Source of the DNA: Nemania diffusa
Lineage: Eukaryota; Ascomycota; Sordariomycetes; Xylariales; Xylariaceae
DNA length: 64,000 bases
Direction: 5' to 3'
NCBI GenBank assembly: GCA_038501195.1
Contig: JBBPUQ010000005.1
Span: forward strand, 4,216,001-4,280,000
Below are positions 23,101-35,100 of the stretch, piece by piece. The position numbers were made by a program, and so were the translations under genes. Every line of letters begins with the position of its first letter. Within the stretch, counting starts at the first letter, position 1. Below the pieces are notes generated by a model. The model was not told the origin of the DNA. It worked only from the letters and a program-made list of their open reading frames with translations, and made no database searches.

Positions 23101-26100
23101 TACAACTACGGCACTATCAGGCAGCCTCTTCGTATTATATACGCGCGGTGACAGATGGACCATACATCAAACCCTGCACCATATTCTAAGCATCTGGTGC
23201 TTACAGCCTCCTTAGTATACTTACTAGTATGACGATACGACTACCTACTTATATACACACTACCAGTACTATTGGAAGTAGACCAGTCACTCGGTCTGAC
23301 CAGATGCCCAGATGCATTAGATACCTATAATGTGCCTATACTACAAACACCATATCGTGTTGGTTACCGCTGCCACGCAAGACTCCGGGCACCAGTTGCT
23401 CCACGTACGTACTTGTAATTAATACAGAAATAATAAAGTTAGTGTAGCAGTCTACATATCTATGTACCTGTCTAGGCACATAAGGGTGTACAAGGTTAGG
23501 TAGTCAAAGACGATCTCATATGCTAACACTGCCCGTGAGATAGATCACCTCTAACTTTCCACGAGTTTGGGTGATCCAAAGTTGCCCTTTGCCAAGACCG
23601 CCTGACCTCCACGCTAAGTTACAGTAGGTACTATCGAATATATCGGGAATATTTTGTACATGGCAAACAGTCCATATATCATCAACTACCTGAAGCCACC
23701 AATCCAGCGCCTAGTACACTATAAGGTAGCACATGTCTAGCAGTAGTATATGTATACCTATGTGTGGCACTACTGTAGACCGGCACCTGTGGTTATCAGA
23801 GTTCCTTTCAAATTACTTAGAAACTCATTTACTATATAGCACGCATAGACACTGAAAAAAAATGTATTCTGTACGTACATATGTCTCTAAACAGCCATTA
23901 CCTAGGTAGCTAGGTATACGACCCCGTTCAGAAAAGATATGGTGTTTCTCCAGATCATCGGTATCCTATAAATGGGCTCTTATAGTCAATCTCCTTCAAT
24001 CATTTCAGTGTGACGATGATCACCAAAGGGTGTTGGGGTAGGGGGGTCCGGTAATGTTACCAACAATAAAGTGAGTTGCTTCTACATATTATGTACTGTA
24101 CAGAATACAGTGGCTGTATTCCAGTCGTCAATCTCTCTGGCAGGAAATCTCCGGCACTGTTTTACACTAGGGCCAGGCAGGCCACGCCAGGCGACGAGTC
24201 GGCGCTACTACTGGTGCATTCCTAGGTTCGACATACGCATGCTTGGATCAACCGCTTGTGCCCCCGGTCGTTTCTTTCCTGGCCTGATCCCCGTTTCCCC
24301 CCACCTACGCTACGAGACCTAGCTTATTATACGTCCCCCATGCGGGTATAGTTGCGGAACCATGTGCGTATTAGCTCACAGGGAGGGGCATTGCCAGGGC
24401 CCCTTGCTACCTGTGTATTGTAGCGTAGGTAAGGTCTTCTTTGACACAAGCTTGTACTGTACAATGCTAAGTACCTACATATAATAATTAATTACATGAT
24501 ACAGGTGGATGGGCGTGCAGGCAGGGTCTTACCTGTAAGTAGAAGAAGCAGACTGACTACTACTATTACATAGGTACCTACGCTACACCACCTACTGTAT
24601 CTACCACCTGGGACTACTGGAGCTGTTACCGGCACTGCCTATGCGTACAAGTAGACATCTCTATCTATATCATACAATAAGCCGTGCCATCGCACAAACG
24701 GCCTACCTACATGCCTACATACTACGTACATACACACATACATACATACATACATCATTCTACGACCTAGGAGGTAGCTTACACATTACATACATACATA
24801 CCTCCTACTCACTTACCTTAGACTACCTACCACACACAACTCCCTACAGCCTCCGTTCACGGTCACATTTCATCTTCTGTACGGCTTCTTTCTTTCGGCT
24901 CACTTTTTTTTATATGCACACAATCGTAATAGCGGTTTTCGTTTTCGTCATTTAGGCTCGGTCGGCGGCTTCAATCGTCTTTTCTCCTTTCTCAGGTCCT
25001 CTTACAGCGAGCAGCACAGCACCGTACAGAATATACATTCGAGCCCCCGCTCGCCAATCCTAGAAGTCCCAGGAAAAAAAGCGTGGTGGGCACGGAGCGA
25101 CTCAGCCCTACTAAAATCGAGATATTACCTCCGAGACTCGTCATCATACCATCCGACCTGTCGATTGTTCTTATTGCGAGACATGGTATCCTCTTGATCG
25201 TGTGAGCCGAACACACAAGCTAGCCTACTAGTTGTTTGAACTATCCAAGTCTAGAGGAGAAACAGTGTTCGGGGTTCGATCGCATCTGAGGCCCACACGC
25301 TCCTTCGCAATAGAGGTGAGATTCTGCTACTTATTACTTATTACCTAGCGCGTGCCTCTTGTCTGTCTATACCTACACATGTATAGGTATGGTCTATGCC
25401 ACATACCTACACATACATATACACACCTACATCACTTCTCCCCCTGGTGGTCATTGATCAAGCCGCTTCTCGTCCACATACGTGCCTGCGCATACGCTAT
25501 CGTACGGTACTAGTGTCAGACGCCAACTCTTCGTAGCGTCGACACGGTGCAGAAAAAAGAAAAAAGAAAAAAAAAAAGAGAGCGGAATAAAAAGAAGCTT
25601 AGCTCCTTTTCTCTCCCGGCACTCCTATTGCGACCCCTCCGTGGACTAATAAGCCGTCGTCCCCAAGCTTGCATCTGAACTTTTGGTCTAATCAAACTGG
25701 GCCCCAGGGAAAAAAAGAGTACAAGAGAAAGCAGTTTCGCCATCTTGACGCCACCACCGTTGTGCGCTGTTGACCTTTACCGGCTACTAGGCCGCACGTC
25801 AATCAAGCAAGCAATCCACGGAGCTCTCCTGTCCCAGGCACCTCTCCAGAAATTAGACTCAACTCTCCGACGACCCCAGTGCACCACCTCCTACTGACGG
25901 TCCAGACAAGGCGCCGAGCCGGGGAATCTAGCAGTGACGTATTTTTGGACACGCATTCATCTGTCCGATACCTCCCATCGTGCTAGCTGAGTCAGATGCA
26001 TCAGTGCTCCTAAACTTATACTGGCTGGGGGGTCATTCTGGCATCGCTATTTACTGTAGTCGCGCTATGGAAGCGGGTGGATCTGGCGCTAGGCAAAGGT

Positions 26101-26313
26101 TGGTGGTGGTTCTTGTCCAGAGTCCAGAGCTATTATATATGGTAGCAGGGGAGGAGAAGGGGCCGTCTCTATTTTATCGGACACCTGAGCTGACGAGTGG
26201 TGGTTGACCTTTTTCCCTATAGTGCTTTTCTCTCCGCCACAAGATCTGAACCTTACACACACGGTCATCCCGAACCACCACGCGCCAGACACTTTCATGA
26301 GGCACCACCCATC
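17114..26313. other. Gene-free region upstream of nsdD, including its likely promoter and leader
   Basis: No gene is recognisable in 9.2 kb. There are (GTAT)n runs at 18111-18132 and 18512-18534, a (CATA)n run at 24737-24755 and a G-rich tract at 17832-17856. The last 800 bases are pyrimidine- or purine-tract-rich, as in many fungal leaders. A pyrimidine tract ending CCTATAG at about 26221 resembles a 3' splice site, so a 5'-UTR intron just before the nsdD start is possible. Confidence 0.55.
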
Positions 26314-27622
26314 ATGGCTGCCGCGACGCTGCTGAACCCGGCTTCGGGATATCACCCTCACAGCCAGCCCTTCTCCTCCCCTTACCATCAACCGCCGCCT
26401 CCGCCAGCCACAACGAATATGATCTCACCTAATGACGGGAAGCGGCTGTCCAGCGATATTGATAATGGCCCACGCCAGTCGCTGCCGTCCATCTCAGAGG
26501 TCTTCTCGGCCGGGAAACCGAGCCACTATGCACCATCGACGCCGACCACGTTAGCTAGCTCTCAGAGTCTCCCTCCGCCCTTTGTGTCCGTCGGCCCGCC
26601 ACCACAACAGCGACCCGAGCCCGGTCCAGAGCCGCGGCCGCTACCCCCGCATGAGGAGAAATATTTTCCGTTTCCCTCGCGCCACGACTCTAATCCATCC
26701 CAGGTTGGGCCTCCGTCTTCGTACTCCTTTTCAGGGCATAGTGAGATGTCTAAGGCGCCGGAGCCCGCTCCAAGTAGCAGTCATTTAAATTCTCAGCCTC
26801 CGCCTTCCATACAGTACCCTCCTGGACAACTAGCCCTTAATGCAACTCCGGCTACAACTCGACACCATCCACCTCTTCCATCTTACGAGGCACATCGAGC
26901 GCCACCACCGCCACGCGCAGACGAGGACTACGGGATGCACCGAGCTCGGTACGATACCACTCTCAACCGGCACTTTGAAGCATGGGGATATGCGGACTGT
27001 CTGGGCAAGGTTAGTGATAGTTAAAAAATCTCAACGTCCATCGTTCGCTAACAGGTTGTCTAGATCGTTTGGAATGCCAATACCTTGCGCAATTTCGCTG
27101 AGTCGTACCTCAAGGTGGCTTCAGAACAGCATGGGGGTCAGCCCATTCCAGAGCGGCTTCCTTCGGAAAAGGAAGTCAGTGATCTCATCGACGTAACAAT
27201 CTGGCTAAAGAGCCAGCTAGAGAACGTCCGTGATATTGTACAGCACAGTCTAGCAGAAAAAGCCAGAGACAGCAGCCGGAATAGTGGTCCAAGCTACGAC
27301 GGGGACGATGATATCAGCATGTACGGCGACAATGTGAAGCCATCAACATACGGATTGGGAGAGGTGAAAAAGAGGCGAGGGGTGAGTAATTTGTTTTTAC
27401 GGCAGTGAAGGTGGTAGAAACTGATGAGATCATCTATAGCGCGCGGCGCCGCCAGGACGCTGTCATAGCTGCAATCGCATAGACACGCCTGAATGGAGAC
27501 GAGGACCAGACGGCGCCAGGACGTTGTGCAATGCGTGTGGTTTGCACTATGCTAAACTTGAACGGAAACGTCAAATGGAGCAACGATCCATCCGGCCAAA
27601 GGCTGTGGAGGAGAGACCCTGA
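26314..27622 (+). CDS. nsdD: NsdD/SUB-1-type GATA zinc-finger transcription factor
   Basis: Exons are 26314-27009, 27064-27381 and 27440-27622, with introns of 54 nt (GTTAGT...TAG) and 58 nt (GTGAGT...TAG). Phases agree at each junction, giving 398 residues. The N-terminal half is Pro/Ser/Gln-rich and includes an [12 protein letters not shown] stretch. Residues about 235-300 are a helical region. A single C-terminal GATA finger follows, C346-X2-C349-X18-C368-X2-C371, with the core [18 protein letters not shown], then a basic KLERKRQ tail. The [13 protein letters not shown] lead-in is typical of NsdD (Aspergillus) and SUB-1 (Neurospora). In the family this nuclear factor is needed for sexual fruiting-body development and represses asexual sporulation. 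ATG 26314 is the first plausible start; an in-frame extension to 26197 starts with GTG and is doubtful. The gene is isolated, with 18 kb on its left and 10 kb on its right lacking genes. Confidence 0.93.
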
Positions 27623-29161
27623 TTCTTTTTTGCTTTTGAGTCGGTCGTAATCTCCCCGCACCTGGCCTATTCGTCTATCGAGGCGATTTGAAGTTGGCAG
27701 GTCGTCTCTCTGCCACGAAACCCGATGCCGACATTTCGCCCCCTTCCAACCATCGATTTAGGGCACTCTCACTATTAACTACCATATATATATATAATAT
27801 TTACGCCAAAGCACCTCACTCGTTGACGGAGACTAGCTTTTTTGACATTTTTGGTTTCTGTTGTATATACCCACATGTGGGCAAAAGGGAATGGGCACGT
27901 TAGGTCAATGCATCAGTCGGCGCTTGGTTTTCTCTGGAGTTTCTGGTCATCCGTTACGTTACAGACAGGCATAAGGTCGGGCCGAGAAAGCGCATTGGCC
28001 ATTATTTTCCTCGCAGGGGGGGAGTGGAAGAGGGGGGTTTATTTGGGGGGAGGGAGGTTACCGTGAGCGTGAGGGTGCAGGCAGTCAAGCTGCTTTTTGC
28101 GTTCCCAATGCATGCATGAAGTTTCGCGGGTTGACAGACAGATCATTGCATGGCATAGATGGCGGGCGTTTCCCGTAAAAGAGCGATGGGCGGACCTTCT
28201 CTTTGAACTATGTATTCCAAAATGCATCTGCATCCATCTCACTTGCTAGATACAATATTCCCACTGCAAGATTATACCGCCTGGCGTAAGCCTCATAACA
28301 TATAGGTAGCTGTTCACATTTCGACGCTCTTCAGCCAGCTCGATATAATCTGTTACTCGTGACATTGACATGAGCAACCCCACTCCACTTCACCCCTCTA
28401 CTGCGTGTTGACTTATACGTACAGTACAGCTATTATTTCGCCACTTCGTTGGGACAGTGCACGTGAAGGTGTTCTGAGTAGGCGAAAAGGTAATTCAAGA
28501 CTAGTAATTAGATGACAATCTAAACTACCCCTCATCGAAAGGGATGACCAGAAAGCTATCTCAGGCCGAAGAATTCTCCATGCTTAGGGGCTCGGATAGC
28601 TCCGTGTCTCAGTCACAATTTTGGTTTGCTAAGGTTACTAGCGCCAAGATTTGAGCGCATCATGGCGATCGCAAAGGCACTTTACATTTGATAGCCAAGC
28701 TCCCACGAGTCAAGCCATCTATCTCTACAGGGTTTTCCCGATTTAAAAAACGAACGCAAACTAGAGGGGATGCAATGAACTCCGCCATATCCAGATACCG
28801 TTCACGACAACGGCAGCATTAACATTGGCACCAGGAGTGGTAGTGTGCAGATGGTGCGAGCGTGTCACAGCACCACGCGGGAAGCATGCCCCTTAGTGTA
28901 AGTAGGTAGTGTAGTGTAGTCTAGTTCCTATTAGATAGATGCCTACCTACTTCACAACTTACAGCCTACGACGTGAGCTGTCACATACATTGCGCGCGAC
29001 TTGGCGCCTGACACGAAGGGGGGAGGAGAATGGGTGCCAGGAGGAAACGCGGGCGCAGCGAAACAAAGTCGCCAGACCGGTCATGGAAAACGGCATCGGC
29101 TGCTTCTTTGGACCAGACAAAGACAAGGCCAGGCCCAACGGAGCCGAGACTCTCTCCCCCT

Positions 29162-29193
<32 letters not shown>

Positions 29194-32100
29194 AGTCCAT
29201 CTCATCCCCCACCCCGCCTGCCGGATCCTGTAAGTGTCGCCCGGTGGCTGACGCATGGGTGGGTTTCCCGTACGGACGTACACTCGTTGCCAGAAGCTGG
29301 CGGATTCTCGTCTCACGCCGCGACTTGATGCCGTGTCGCTCGAGCGAGCGGCACTCGCGTTACAGGACCGCATGCGTCAGTCAGTCAGTGCATCTCTGTG
29401 TGCGTATTGTGCTATCTACTACATGCGTGCCAGGCATATCGATTGCCTCGAATTAGTATCTCTATGCGCCCTAGCCAGCCGGAGAGCCTCGCGCGTTCAC
29501 ATGATCGAGGCCGAATGACGGAATGAGCATGACCAATATTGCTTTTCGACGAAGCGGCCCCTTGTGCGAGAAGGATGACGTATGGAGCGACTAAGAGGCT
29601 GAATGGGAGGCTTGAACTAAATGTGACACAGACACCACACACTTCCCTACTAAGCTTACCACTAACAAATACCTGCCTACCTACTTACGGTAAGGCTGTC
29701 TGGTATCATAGTTCTGTCATATTGACCGTCGTCTGTCCACAGGAGATCCCCGCTCGCTTCCGGCTCTACGGGTGAAAGGTGGGAAACATACCCGACAATG
29801 AAGAGGGCTGGGGGGCACGAAATCTACATACATACGTCGTCCCGTAGTATCTGTGCCGTGTCTTTTTTCTCACAGGCGAGATCGCTTGGGTCTTCGGGTG
29901 GCGTCTACAGAGAGGGCGCTGTGGATTGTGTGGTTTTTTATGACGCCGACCGAGAACCGGCGGTAGGCTGCATTGGCAATCTACGGACCGCTAGGCTAGA
30001 TTAACTAGCTGCCTGCTCTATACGTCCTTATTAATAACAATGCTATTATTCCGCCTTCCGCCTTGTTACGTGAGAGGCAAGGAGATGCAACGTAAACAGG
30101 CGGGCGGGCAGGCTGTAGGTATCTAGGTGGTTTGCCGTCGGCAGCAACAACGAGTTTCCTCTCTCTCTCAGCTCAGGTGCCCGCGGCAAATCAGAACGAC
30201 CGATCAAATTGCCGGGTCTGCATCTGCAGAGGAATCTTGCCTGGTTGGCCCCGATCTCAATCTACTACCTTGTGCGCGTGTGACATGATGTGTGAGTGTG
30301 CATGGGAGGGGGGAGGGAGAAAAAAACATCGTTATGGCTCTCTGTGCCTAGATATGTATTAGTGATGAGGAGGGCCTTGCTACTTAGGCACGCCTCACCC
30401 GATGGCGCACCAGCATGCATATCATCCATTACCCCTGGAGACATCCCGCTGGGAGGGAGGGGAGAGAGAACCAGCGATTCCAAGTGGACGAGGTGCGAGA
30501 GACCCTGCGCATCGAAGCGCCAGAAAAGCGCCCCCTCTCCCCCGGGGAATATGCGGCTCAAGGCCAACCAGTCAAGAGGACCTATCACCGCTGCCACATG
30601 GCAGGCCTGGCAATGCCGGATGATCATAGGCACGGTAAGGGTTTTAGCTGTAACCCTACATACGCGCAAGTAGGGACAGGTTTTTTTCTCTCGCGCCGCG
30701 GGGGGTGTGGTCCAGAGTTCTTCTTCTTTTTCTTTGCAAGGGAAGGAATTACGGGTAGTCGAGCCTGGGGTGCATTTGGCGCCATCTTGCATAGCAGAAA
30801 AACAAAAGAGAGTATTGTCGTGAGCCGTTGGTGTGCAACTCTATCTAGAGAGTGAATTGCTTCGTGACCCCCCGCCGTCCTATCGACATCAGATCATCCC
30901 AACATCAGATCGGCGCCAGAATACCATAGAAAAAGCAAAAAAAAAAAGGGCGAGGCATCAGATACTTGCAGGATTGTCTACACCGACACCCCCTCCCCCC
31001 TTCGAAGCGACAAGCCTAACTATGTATGGTTCCCGCTTTGCTTTGCTTTGTTCTGCCTAGAAGAGGCTTGCTTTCCTTCGCTCTACTCACTCTGCCTTGC
31101 TACTTGCTGTCTTTCCGTGAGACAGCCCGCGAATGAATGTGAGCCATGACCCCCCATCCACGCTCCCCCTCCTCCGTGCCACCTGTCATCACTCCCGCAG
31201 ATCCCCATCACACGGCTTTTCGAGACACGGGGGGGACTCACTTCCCCTTGCGGAGCATGCCTCCGGCAATCGAATCCTCTTCGTGCGATGTTCAATCGCA
31301 GGGAGACCCTGTTGCGGCTTAGAAAACGGACGGCCTGTGACTATGTGCTGCCATACGCCGTGGCATCTCGTGTAACCCGTTTGTCTTAACCCGCCTCTTC
31401 CCTCACTTTTTTTTAATTTTTTAGTAAGTAGTACTATATTCGTCTCGCCGAAATACGACGACGTTGCCTAGGGGCGGGTCCTGAAGATCCGGAGGCTCAA
31501 GGGGCGGAGGCGGTCTGGTGTTTCGAGATGATATAAGATTTTCCATCTACGCTGGCTAGCGGCTGCGTGCATCACGGGACAACAGTTCAGTCCGTAAACA
31601 GACTTGGCGAGTCTTCATCTTTACATTATTCCTTGGTATCTTCTATCTATATCCGCAGTAAGACAAACTCAACCGCTGTTCCGTCCGAGGTTTGCTTCGT
31701 GCCGGAATGCTTCCATGCCAGGACGCTAGACTGCCCGCTAGCTAGGTAGGTAATACGTAACGTACGCTATCGTGACGGTGACCCAGGCTAAGATAGAGAC
31801 AAAACCCGAAGCTTCGCTACGGCCTGCCAGCCATGTATGTCTCGAAGGGGGGGACGCCTCGCGTCCAGCTTCCGCGCCACGTACAAATCGATGCCATCGC
31901 CCGCAACGGGTAGCGGTTACCCACCTACCTCTCTACCGGCGCCGCCCTTCTTATTTTAATTATTGTCTCCTGTAAAATCTATGCCAGCCGGGCCTTTTGT
32001 CTCAACGTCGAATTTAAAGAGCCATGCTTTTCGAGACAAACTAAGGGAAGGGGGAGGAAGTGTACATGATAATTTTTCTTTTCTTTTTTGCGTCTAGCCT

Positions 32101-35100
32101 GGATGAATATTTTGCCGGCCACGTGGTGCCGTATTTCATGACACGTCCCATGGCGCAAAACCCGGCGGCGTGCACTGTTTGTTGGCTTCCTTCAGCCTCG
32201 TCGTCACGGCTAGAGATTGAATTGTCCCTCGGTTGCTTCCGAGTAAATCACCGAGGGGCGCACGCCTTCTCATGTATGTTTCTGTAATAGTGGCATGTGA
32301 GAGCCTGACTTGAAGTTTTTTTTCTCCTCCTCACCGTTGAGTTTCTCCCTAGGGTTATAGGTCACAGGTCACGAATCCATCTTAGCCGTTTTGCACCCGA
32401 GGCGGTCAGTGGAAAAGGGGGTCATGAGGGAGCTATTATCTGATAGCCTTCGTTTATCTACCTATAACACTACTACCTTGGCAGCTCGCCGTGGTCGCCG
32501 TTGTCATTTCCAAATTGTGGATAGAAAACCGCAGTGGTCTCAGATTTCATGACACCGGCGGCGCCAACGGCTGACCGAGGAAAGCAAACTGTGAGATTAG
32601 AGTTCGCGCCACATCTGCCATGGCGCGGCATGCTAGGTAATGGCGTGGATCTGAGAGGCTCGAGGAGCCTCGCATCGACGATCTCGTTCATCACTGCAAC
32701 AAAAAAAAAGAGATTTCCTGACCCCCATCTTTGTGTGTCTCCACTGTCACCCGCGGCTAGCCCTCAGCTAGACAGCCAGTTGACGATAACATGACCTGGG
32801 AAAACGTCATGCCGTCCTAAGAGTCCCCGAGGGGGTTTCATAATGCACGGAAACGGCGGCGTTTTATTGTAGACGAAGAGAAAGTTCAGGCTAATTTACT
32901 GGGGGTTTGAATTTTGAAAATTTTTTTTCTTCTTTGGTGTATATTATTAGGTAGCTATTTACAACCTGTATTCTGTGTCTTTCGCTAAAACATCCCATGT
33001 ATGGACTAGATGAAAGAGAGACTTAGGTATCCATAGGGATTGGATCTGCCCTTTTCTTGGCGGATATGCTCCATAGGAGCATCGTTCGAAATCTTGATGA
33101 TGCAGCGCTAACGCGTGGATGATCATCTGATCTGAGACGGGGATCATGATGCGTAACTGTGGCATCTGAATGGCTTAGATATGCAGGTCTCTACCAACAC
33201 TCGTAATAACAATATGGAACTTCTGCGTTTAGGTACCTATGCCAGGCTAATGTAGAGTTTGCATAGGGGTTCCATTACTTGCCTCTCGAGATAGCATTAG
33301 TACATACTCTGTCTAGTGGACAAGCAAAGAATTAGTTCTCCTACAATGACTGGATGTTCGGCCCTGGTCCTTATGCGACTGTTACCTCACTACTTGTTTG
33401 CCATACTTATTCCGCCCATATTAATAGTTGATATAGTTAAACGAACACATGGACTGGAAACTAAGCATGCCGTTCATCATAGCCGAAAGTAACGTAACTA
33501 GTTACTAGCCACCCGTCGTCGCAAATAGCTCTAGGGGGCTGTGCCGACGTCACGAGTACCTATAGCCGCAAGACGACAGCATTTCTCAACCCACCCCATG
33601 GCGTTGGGCTCACTAGTTCCATCTAGTTAAGAGCTTCCAGACGAACTAGACAACCAACTAACTAATCTGAGGACTATTACATTACATGGGCTAGCGTGGG
33701 CACTGTAGACTAAGGTCGATTAGCGGGGCGATTATCGAGATCTCAAACATCTTCACCGGTTAGTATAGCGCGCCCTTGCAGACCTGCCACGATGTTCCCA
33801 AGTACCTAGTGTCTATTGCGGTCCCGCGGGGCGCGATCTGTACCCGACCATTCCGGGTTGCGACCTAGACTGGGTTCATGACTCGTGCGCCGCTGGGGGC
33901 TGCTGTGGACGACGGACAACTCATGCCCCCTGATGGGGAGGAGGAGCAAACATGAGAGGGAATCCGCGGAAATGGCAGCAAGGCAAACAAGACGATATCT
34001 TCAATCCTACGAGGCCCACGGCGTACGATGCGTGATGGTTGCAATGTTGGACAAGCTAGACTCCAAGGGCTTCTCTTGGACTTGCCTACCTTGGCGGCCT
34101 TCGTATTCACGAACTCCTTATTTGATGAGATATTTTACGAACGACTTCCTGCTACATTACCATCGACAGTGGGGATTTGCATCTAGTATCATACTTTCGG
34201 GCGCTAACAACGCTAACGAGTGCATAATCCTACAGCATGCGGTATCTATTTCTATAGTCTCTGTTACGGTCACATTAGAGATGGATAGGTTATGCTGGAA
34301 TTAGAATCTACATCGGGGGGCTTAGTCTCTTTAACTATACTAAGTAGTTAGTTACCCATAGAGGCAGATCATATGGTAACCAAATAATTGCTGTGTTGCT
34401 CTCGTCGCGGTCAAGGGAGTGCAACAGAAATCCCACGGCGAAGCCTAGATAGACAATAGACTAATTCCATTAACTAACCACCAATACCATCATCCTCCGC
34501 CCATCTCACGCATAATTCATACCCGTCACACCCAGACGTCCTAAGACAGTGCCTATCCGTGTGCGAACGCTACACTGACAACCTCGTGCGCCGCCTTGCT
34601 GACTTTGTTTCATACAACTTACTATTCCACTCGTATGCTAATAATAATACCTATACGACTCCCCCGAGGAGCAAAGCCGAGGACGAGCCTAATAATACCC
34701 ATGGGAAAAGCAAATAGCTTCCTTTCCTAATACTGGATGGTTAAGCAGTTCACTGGACGATACTAGGCATGCCTAGGACCGCTCGTTAGCGCCTGAACCG
34801 CAGCGCCGGAACCGTTCCGGGCTCTCGACGCCCATCCCCATCCCGTTCCCAGATTTCGCGTGCTGTTTGTCTGGGCGGATGGGCTGGCAGCGCGAGCAGG
34901 TAGCATGCCTACTACGTAGGTGGGATCAGCTACGGGCAAAGTAGACGGTACATATCCCATATCTCTCTGCCCATCTGCAAGATCGATCATCCGTATGCAT
35001 CGCATCGGCATGTGTGTTAACCTGTGTCACCTACACTACCTAGGTACTCTCTGTATGCCTGTGTGTGTAGTGTGTGCGCGCGCGTGTGCCTTGTGTGTGA

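Noticed and set aside
26197..26313. 39-residue N-terminal extension of NsdD
   Set aside because: It starts with GTG, includes a likely 3' splice site at its beginning, and looks like leader sequence; ATG 26314 is preferred.
28939..29456. Open frames with polyproline or polyglycine at the poly(C) tract
   Set aside because: They exist only because a C31 homopolymer has no stop in any frame; flanking parts have no coding character.
33885..34304. 139-codon open frame in the gene-free region
   Set aside because: There is no recognisable domain, a long frame is also open on the other strand, and no splice partners were found; chance is likely.
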